Source: Rallus limicola
Lineage: Eukaryota > Chordata > Aves > Gruiformes > Rallidae
Length of the DNA stretch: 64,000 bases
NCBI GenBank assembly: GCA_022605955.1
Contig: JAKCOZ010000003.1
Location: 58,156,179 to 58,220,178 of the forward strand
Reading direction: 5' to 3'
The notes beneath the pieces are model-generated. The model worked only from the letters and a program-made list of their open reading frames with translations, was not told where the DNA came from and did not search any database. Positions 56,871-64,000 of this stretch are shown piece after piece. Each line of letters begins with the position of its first letter. Within the stretch, counting starts at the first letter, position 1. Both the position numbers and the translations under genes were made by a program.

Positions 56871-58485
56871 TCTAACAACATTGGCATTCTCAATTTTGAG
56901 ACATTCAATTAAGACTCTTCAATGTCTCAAGAACTGCAAATAATGCTGTGATAGAGATGGGCTATTTTTACTTAGAAAAGCAATATGCAACCACCTCAGC
57001 AATGTTCTGCTGGCAAAAACGTTCAGAACTGCCTTAGAATCCTTAGTGCCAGGCAGGTGGCTACAGTGGTCTTCCTGTCTGTCATGAGAGCAGATTTCTA
57101 GTCAACATGGACACAGAAGAGTGTGTCTAAGTCTAAAGCATTCTTTTGTTTCCAAGAGGACCAGTTTTAATCCAAACAAACAGGCTGCATACTATATTAG
57201 TTGAAGTATTTTTATGTTCTGTTGATCATTCTCCTCTGAGGGTGCAACAGTTGGGAGGTAACAGTGGGAGATGATTTCACAGGAGACAGAACAAAAAGAA
57301 TTCTCTTCAAAAAATGAGTCTGGTGTGTATGGACCAAATAACGCTTCTCTGTATTACAAAAGCTTTACCTGTAGAAATACTCTCTTGTGAACCAGTTGAA
57401 GTAATTCCTTCTATTTTTCTGAGCAATGCTGATGTAATTGGATTTCCCTCTGATACCCCTTGAGCAAAGGGAGATCCACAATTAGAAGAAACACAGCAAC
57501 GTGCTGAGAGAAATGGGAATGCCTCTTCCTCTTCTGATTTACTGCAGGAAAATTAGCAAAGAAGTTTTGGAGCATCTCTAAAAACCTTGGCAGAGGTGTT
57601 GTACTGGTTCTTGACTACAAGATGAAAACAAACCAGGAACACTTACTTCTGACAAAGCCAGCAAGAGCATCAGTCCCATCCTCAGCAGGAGTCAGTATGC
57701 CAGCGGTCCTACCAGAAGATGAGACATTGTCCATCCATGAAAGGAGCAGAGCTGCACCGCAGCTTGCATTTGGCTGAGCTTTGGGCTGAAGGGCTGACTG
57801 CAAAGTCAAGTTTGCTGTTCCCCATGAAGCGGTTTCCCTCTGTTTACCAAGTGTTTGCTGAAAAGAGATGGGGGGAGAGGCAGGGGGGGGAAGTTAATGC
57901 TAATGCACAGTCCTATTTTCATTAGAGAACATCTGATTTACCTGTTAGCTTGTTAACCAAAAAGCTCTGCACAGAAGCTAAAGAGGATATGTTCTGGAGC
58001 AGAGCAGGTAAATCAAGAGAGATGTATCAGTTCAGAAAATACATATGGAAATGCAGAGGAGGAAGGTGTGGGAGTCGGACTATATGTATATTCTCATGCA
58101 TGCTTACTTAGAAGAACCTAACAGTAAAATAAAATAAAATATGGAGGGAAAACTTTTTAAAAAGAAAGGTTGAATTTTTAGAGCAGCTCAAGTGGGACCA
58201 ACCACAGCAATTTTCAGTTTCCTAGAGCAGAGCTTATAGTCTTTTGGAGTCTTGCCTGAAGAAACCTAAATTTCCTTTAGCAGTTTTGGTGTGAGACATT
58301 TCCATTGGGCTTAAAGACACTGAAGCTTCACATGTTTAAGAATAAAATTACTTTAGTGGGTTAAATCCTATATACGGATATCTGTTTTAAAAAAATTACT
58401 GTTTGAAACACTTATCACTGGTTTTGTACTTCACATATTGTGCATCTTAACACATGATTTCATTCTTAGTTCCTTTAGTAGCTGC

Positions 58486-58690
58486 AGTCAGAAAGCTTAA
58501 AAAACCCAAACCAAATTTTCCCAGCTAAAACCCACACCTTTCCTCCAGGAAGTTTAAAATGAAAAAATAACCCAAACCAAAACCAAAAAACCCACACCAA
58601 AAACCCTGACCAACCTAAACTCAAACAGAAGTATTGAAAACACCCACCACCAACCAAAAACACCCCCAAGAACAGACCCCAAAGATAATT
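58486..58690 (+). repeat. G-poor A/C-rich low-complexity tract
   Basis: About 200 bp made of phrases such as acccaaaccaaaaccaaaaa and caccaaccaaaaacaccccc with very few G residues. The reverse strand is G/T-rich with many GG and GGG runs. Confidence 0.85.
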
Positions 58691-61600
58691 AAAATAGGAA
58701 GAGGAAAAAGACAAAGGTATGAAAGTAAGAAGATACTGCTTTGGCAATCTTAATTTTTTAATACAAAATCTCAATTATTAAGTTACTCAGAGAAAAATTA
58801 AGAAAATGGTACTTACCACTGCCTGCCTTCTGCTATACATCTTCAGCAGAAGCCTCTCTCTTTCTTGCAGCTCTGGCTGAGCTATTTAAACCAAAGGACT
58901 ACTAAAGAGATGGCAAACAATGTGAAAAGGCAGCTCAAGATACACAGGGCTGGCATCTATGTTTCCAAAAATGCTGCCTCAGTAAAGAAAGAGGAATGGG
59001 TGTGTTTCATGGGGGACACACCAGGAAAGTCGGTTGCATTTTGGGGTTCCTCGCTCCTCAAGCTCAGGCTCGCTCTTTCTGAAGATGGGAGAGTGTTCAG
59101 TCCTACAGACCACACAGGGGCCTCAAGGGATTGTCTGAGGCATTAGAACACGCACCGAAGCAGAGTCTGCGCTACGACCTGTACATGCTGTAAGCAGAAG
59201 GAGCACAGCTCCATCAGGACCCACAGCCCCACAGTGAACATGAGCCTGAGAGTCACTTTTTGAAATCACACTGCACAGCTCAGTGCAGGGGAGAGGTGAG
59301 GCATCAGTACACCACTGTGATCCTCAACTGCAAGATTTGCAAATAAGCTAAATTAAAGGAAGGGTTTTTCTTTTTCTGATGTACAAAGACACAACAATAT
59401 GCAGAAGGCAAGCTCAGAGAGTAGGCGAAGTTGAGATGGGCATGATGAATGGCATGCCTTGTGATCACCAGCTGTGTCCTGAAATATTTGATGTGTCATT
59501 TGAGGAAGTGGCTCCTCTGGGTGGGTTTCCCAGCCAACATTGAAAATCTAAGGTAAGAAAAAAATCCCACTAACGCTGGAGCATCCAGCGCTCATCAGAG
59601 ATGCCTGAAAAGTAAGTGTGTAGAAAGCTGTACCTGGTTGGTCTGGAGTCTGGTCTGGATGACTTGAAGGCTGAACACAGACTTAGCAACAGCTTCTGCT
59701 GCAATTACCTCCCATGGATGTCCACATGAAGGGAAGGAAGGGAACTCAGAGCAGAAACTTCAAAAGAAATTTACTTTCTGGCTCAGGACATTATCTTCCC
59801 CCTTTCCTTGTGATGTTTTGGTGTTAAAGTAGCACTGATGCTTTGAGAACATAGCAGACAAATAATTTATTCCTCCAGCAGCTCTAAGGAATAAATTCCT
59901 GACTTCCCAGAAATCTCTGACATGCACATGGGTTTAAGCAAAACATCACAGACGCTGATTTCTACAAATAGAGCTCTAAAATAATCAGGTAAAATTCTGA
60001 GGTTTATGTCCTGACAAGGAGCTGGTCAGAGCTGAGAATGTTACACAATGTGTAACACCTATTGAATTATTTTACAAAGCTCCCTTTTTTCCACCCAACA
60101 CTTTTGGATGGCAAATAAGAATCAGTGAGGAGTGACCCAAACCACAGAGAACTCACTGTTACAGGAATGTGACCTGCAGAATCAGGTGTGGAGAAGTGGC
60201 TCTGTTCAGAACAGACAGGAGATGTTTGGGGCTGACCTTGAAAATCCATCTCCACACAGGACTGTGCGGAACCACAAAACCCCTCACAAACCTGCAATGA
60301 TGTATTCTGTGGTACTCAGACACCTGTAGCGCCCTGTTCAGGAGGCATGGGTGGAAATGAGCCAAATCACCATTCCAGCTTTTAGCAAGCAGGATGCCTG
60401 TTCCCAAAACAGAAACACGAGCCTTTCAACACAGCAGCCCTGAGCTCAGTGATGGAGAAAGCTCTTTCCAGGTCAAAACACATGTCTCTAAAGAGTCACT
60501 GAAGATATGGGCAAGACTCCTGCTCTGAGTCCCAGGCCGTGACTCCGCTACTGGGGATGTACCTTTGCAGCTCCCCCCAGCAGACTGCCCCCTCTGCGGG
60601 GGGACCGCCCCAACTCCCTGCAGCACACCTGAGCGACCACCACTCTGGCCTGGCTGCTGAAGCCTGAGCACGGTTCTGTGCTGGATGAACTCTCCACTCC
60701 CAAACCCTCGGTTCCTCCCACACCAACCCTCAGGCTAAGGATTTTTTTTGAAGGGGATGTTTGGAGGAGACACTTAACAATTTGGAGCAGCACACGCTGC
60801 TACACCCAGGGTGCCAGTGAAAAGAATTCCTCCCTTATACAGGCAACTGAAAAATTAACTGGGAAACCCCACCTGAGTCAGGTAGAAACTAGAAATGACG
60901 TAGCTACATCCCAAGTGTGGAACACAGACTGGCAAGAACTCTCTCAGAAGAATCCCTGGACGCCTTACGGGTGCCCCAGGCACAGTCTGAGCGTTGTGAG
61001 CGCAATGAGAAAGGGATCAACAAAGTGTATGTGCATTCTAGGATAAAAACGTGAAAGTTTCGTTTTGGAAGGGTCCAAACTGAACTCTTAAAACATTTAT
61101 TTTAAATAAATGAAATATGAAAATACTATGAATTTATTTGTATATAACAATAACACTTTAATATTTAGTCAAGGAACCATGAAATCTAAAAACTTGCTAC
61201 TTACAGTAAGAACTGACCCATTACAACTCAGTACTTCAATGACAAATCCTCTGAGGGACATGAAACACTTGTATGGATATGGTGTGGCTCTTCGGTGAGT
61301 GGAAGCGGACTAGGATATAGACTGGACATGTGCCTCGGGCTCTCGCTGCGTTAGGGCGTGAGACTTCAGGAGTGTCGGGCACGTAACAAAAGCATTTGGT
61401 GTTTGAGTTCAGCTCCCTTAGCGTCTGCCTGGGGCCCGGAGCTAAAACATGTTCTCCTGGCAGCAAGGATCAGTTGCACGGGTCCACTGGTTACCCGGGA
61501 GCATCCTTAACACCTGCATTTAGGCAGAACGTCCTGCTCTTGGACTAGCACCAGACGAGTCAGACTTCATTACAAACTTCTTTGTGGTGAGCCACACACA

Positions 61601-64000
61601 CATTTAAGAACTATTTCAGTGCTACAAGGTATCTCAAGTTAAAGCTAATGTTTAGCACAACCCAATTATTCCACAGTAACAATATTCTCACTAGTGACAC
61701 CACAACAGCAAAACAAAGGCTAAAGTTTGACTCAGATTTTAAAATTTTAAATCGTTTTAATGGCCACACCTCACTAAAATGCTGAATATTGCCCATGCCT
61801 ACCTTTATACATGTTAGTTGTTAATATAAGCAATAAAGAACCTCAAAAAAATACAAAAGGGCATTACTGAATCATTTAAAAAAATACTTATTTATACTTA
61901 GTTTTGTCAAAAACTATTGTGATCTTTTATAGCTGCAGATAATGAAAATACTCAAGATTTATTCTGCAATTTTACAGTACTGAAGTGGAAGATTAAAAAT
62001 AATAATTTCATTCTTATTTATTAGATTGTGGAAGTGTCTGTGTTTTCTTAGGAAGTACAATATGGCTAATGTTAATGCTAAAAGCTTGACAGAATCCCTT
62101 TGTCAGGTAAACTACCGCAACAAGTTTCCATGTACAGAACCTGTACTCAAATGGAGAGCACTAAGAATAAAAACCTTCATTAATCATTATAGATATGCAT
62201 GTAAAAGAATCCATAGCCATACAGTGAAAAGCTACTACACAGCCATGTCAACACAAAAGGGCAGAACTCTGTCACTGTTATCAATTACTGCTCTGTAGAA
62301 CTTTTTTTTAAAAAGCACCAATAACCCTATTTTTTTTTTTTTTTTCTCTTTAAACTTAGAAACACCCCTTCTCCTGGTACCTGCTGTTGCCAAAACATGG
62401 TTGTGTCGGTAACCCTGCGCCTGCTATCCAGAGGCTGGGCACTGCACCCACCGCAGTTCCAACCTCAGGCTTTCAAATCCATCCTGCTGGAAGTCATCAC
62501 CTGGTGCTACACACAGCAAACGGGAACCCGCTTCCCAGAAATGAGCCCTGCTGTGGTCTCCTTTCACAGCAAACTGTCTGAATGCCTGTGACAGGCAAAA
62601 CTAAGTGTTGCTCTGGGTGGTACCGTAGGGGAAAATTCAACTCTTAACTCATTCAGTAATCAGTAGTTACTAAGAGTATACTCTAGCCAACAGGTCCCAC
62701 AAAGGAGCCTGTATGCCCCTTGGCATCTCACACCGCACAGAAATCGTCCAACTCCTCTCAACTAAGACAACTTTAGACTTCAGGTTTCTATTGTTTAATT
62801 GTCATTTCTTTCTGATAATTTTATTCCAGTAAATACCACGTAAATCGAAATAAACTTCTTTCCTATTTGGAAAGCCACATGACCAAGAAACATTTTGTTT
62901 AAGAACAGGGAAGTATTTGTTTCTCCTATTAAAAATAAGATGCTTTAATACAAACAGCATCAGAAACGGCTAACAGACAACTTCACCAACTGTATCAGCA
63001 TGAAATCCTTGTCATTTGGGAGTTTCCTTGTGAAGCACTTTCAGCTCTGATTGTAACACATGACATGTCAGACAACCCCCTCTACTCTCAAAGCACAAAT
63101 TTTGCACTGCAAAGCTGCCCCCGGCCCTGAGAAATACAGTATTTCACCGTTTGCTACAAAAATGCCCTGCTTCCAGAGCTGCAGGGGTGACCTCTGCCCT
63201 CCTGGCATCCCCCTGCTGTAACAACACCCCTCTCAGCCCGCCCTGCCTGAGCAATGCAGGTAACACCATGAACAGCAAAACCAGAAAGGTGCTAAAATAT
63301 TGTTGTTCCTAAAATTCCCAGTAGTGAAACAGTAAAAAAGCATTTCCCATAGGAACAATTACTAACTAGATTCTGAGGAGTTATGAATCAATTCAGTTTA
63401 ACCTTGGGGTGCTGGGTTTTTTTGTACACAGGAAGATTTTGGAACACTGTTACTATTCCTCACAAACTGAACCGTGTGTTAGACCTCTGCAAGCTAGCTT
63501 CATAAGAACAGCCTCCTACCACAAGTTAAATTTGTAAAACAAAAGAAAAGTAAATCTTTCTTTCTAAGAAACACCTGCATTAGATAAATACATTTGAGAA
63601 CACATATTCCCCTAAGAAGCTTAGCTGGGTTAGGTTTTTTTTCTGTTAGCAAATCTGCCTCTTTCCTTACTCTCTGGGAAGGCAAACTGCTTAGGAAAGG
63701 CTGTGGGAACAGTTGAAGCAAATGCTTCTGAAAGCTTTCAATAGCATTTTTTTTTTTTTTTTTCAATTTACAAAATGTGAAAACATCTTTCAATTAGTAA
63801 AAAAAATAGTCTAATATACAAACATTCTTTTAAAAATTCATTTGTGAAGGAATGTAGCGTAATTAGCCAGACTCATACCCATTCACTCCTCAGATACTGG
63901 TAGCTATCTCCTCATGACACAAACCTCTCTCTATTAACCCAGAGAAATGCATACATAGCCAGTTAGCCCAAGCAGAAGAGTCACTCAGCTTTCCCCAGAT

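Larger units (their letters stand above)
55346..64000. other. Intergenic sequence downstream of CPLANE1
   Basis: Apart from the CR1 at 56495 and the G-poor tract at 58486, I see no exon series, RNA gene or recognised repeat on either strand. A short GC-rich patch lies at about 60540-60740, with a run of G and C near 60590-60610. The last 2 kb could include the convergent neighbour's 3' UTR (NIPBL in human synteny), but nothing in the sequence proves it. Confidence 0.6.

Noticed and set aside
61000..64000. Convergent NIPBL coding exons expected from human synteny.
   Set aside because: I found no reverse-strand exon series or recognisable NIPBL protein text. Only a 3' UTR could be present, and the sequence does not show it.
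1..64000. CRISPR arrays, operons, prophage, tRNA or rRNA genes.
   Set aside because: No spaced direct repeats, bacterial-style gene packing or structured RNA gene was seen. The window is intron-rich vertebrate DNA.

Overview
The window is vertebrate nuclear DNA, almost certainly from a bird. It has AT-rich introns with standard GT/AG splice sites, several CR1 LINE fragments (the dominant bird retrotransposon) and two LTRs that resemble avian ERVL-type elements. I see no prokaryotic features. Nothing that looks like a new biological system was found.

One gene fills positions 96 to about 53955 on the + strand. It is CPLANE1 (C5orf42/JBTS17, ciliogenesis and planar polarity effector 1), recognised by comparing the translated exons with the human protein as I remember it. 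I traced 49 coding exons. Their phases are compatible at every junction, and together they give 3056 codons plus a TGA stop. The first exons (roughly 115 residues, judged from the human protein) lie upstream of the window. The gene ends with a 3' UTR of about 0.4 kb and an AATAAA at 53931. Protein residue numbers in the entries count from the first complete codon in the window (position 98).

Two introns use GC instead of GT at the donor site (33788 and 36590). An exon-like block at 28342-28450 has to be skipped to keep the frame; it carries an in-frame TAG and a donor that looks one base short, so it may be a decayed exon. Introns hold CR1 fragments in both orientations, a minus-strand LTR at 26517-27795 split by a younger CR1, a + strand solo LTR at 47086-47651, a GC-richer unclassified insert near 16.1-17.5 kb, a 39-bp tandem duplication at 11396, and CA and TA microsatellites.

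From 53956 to 64000 I see no gene. This stretch holds a rearranged minus-strand CR1, a plus-strand CR1 tail, a G-poor A/C-rich tract and otherwise unassigned sequence. In the human genome the neighbour on this side is NIPBL, transcribed convergently. I found no NIPBL coding exon here, although its 3' UTR could lie near the right edge.
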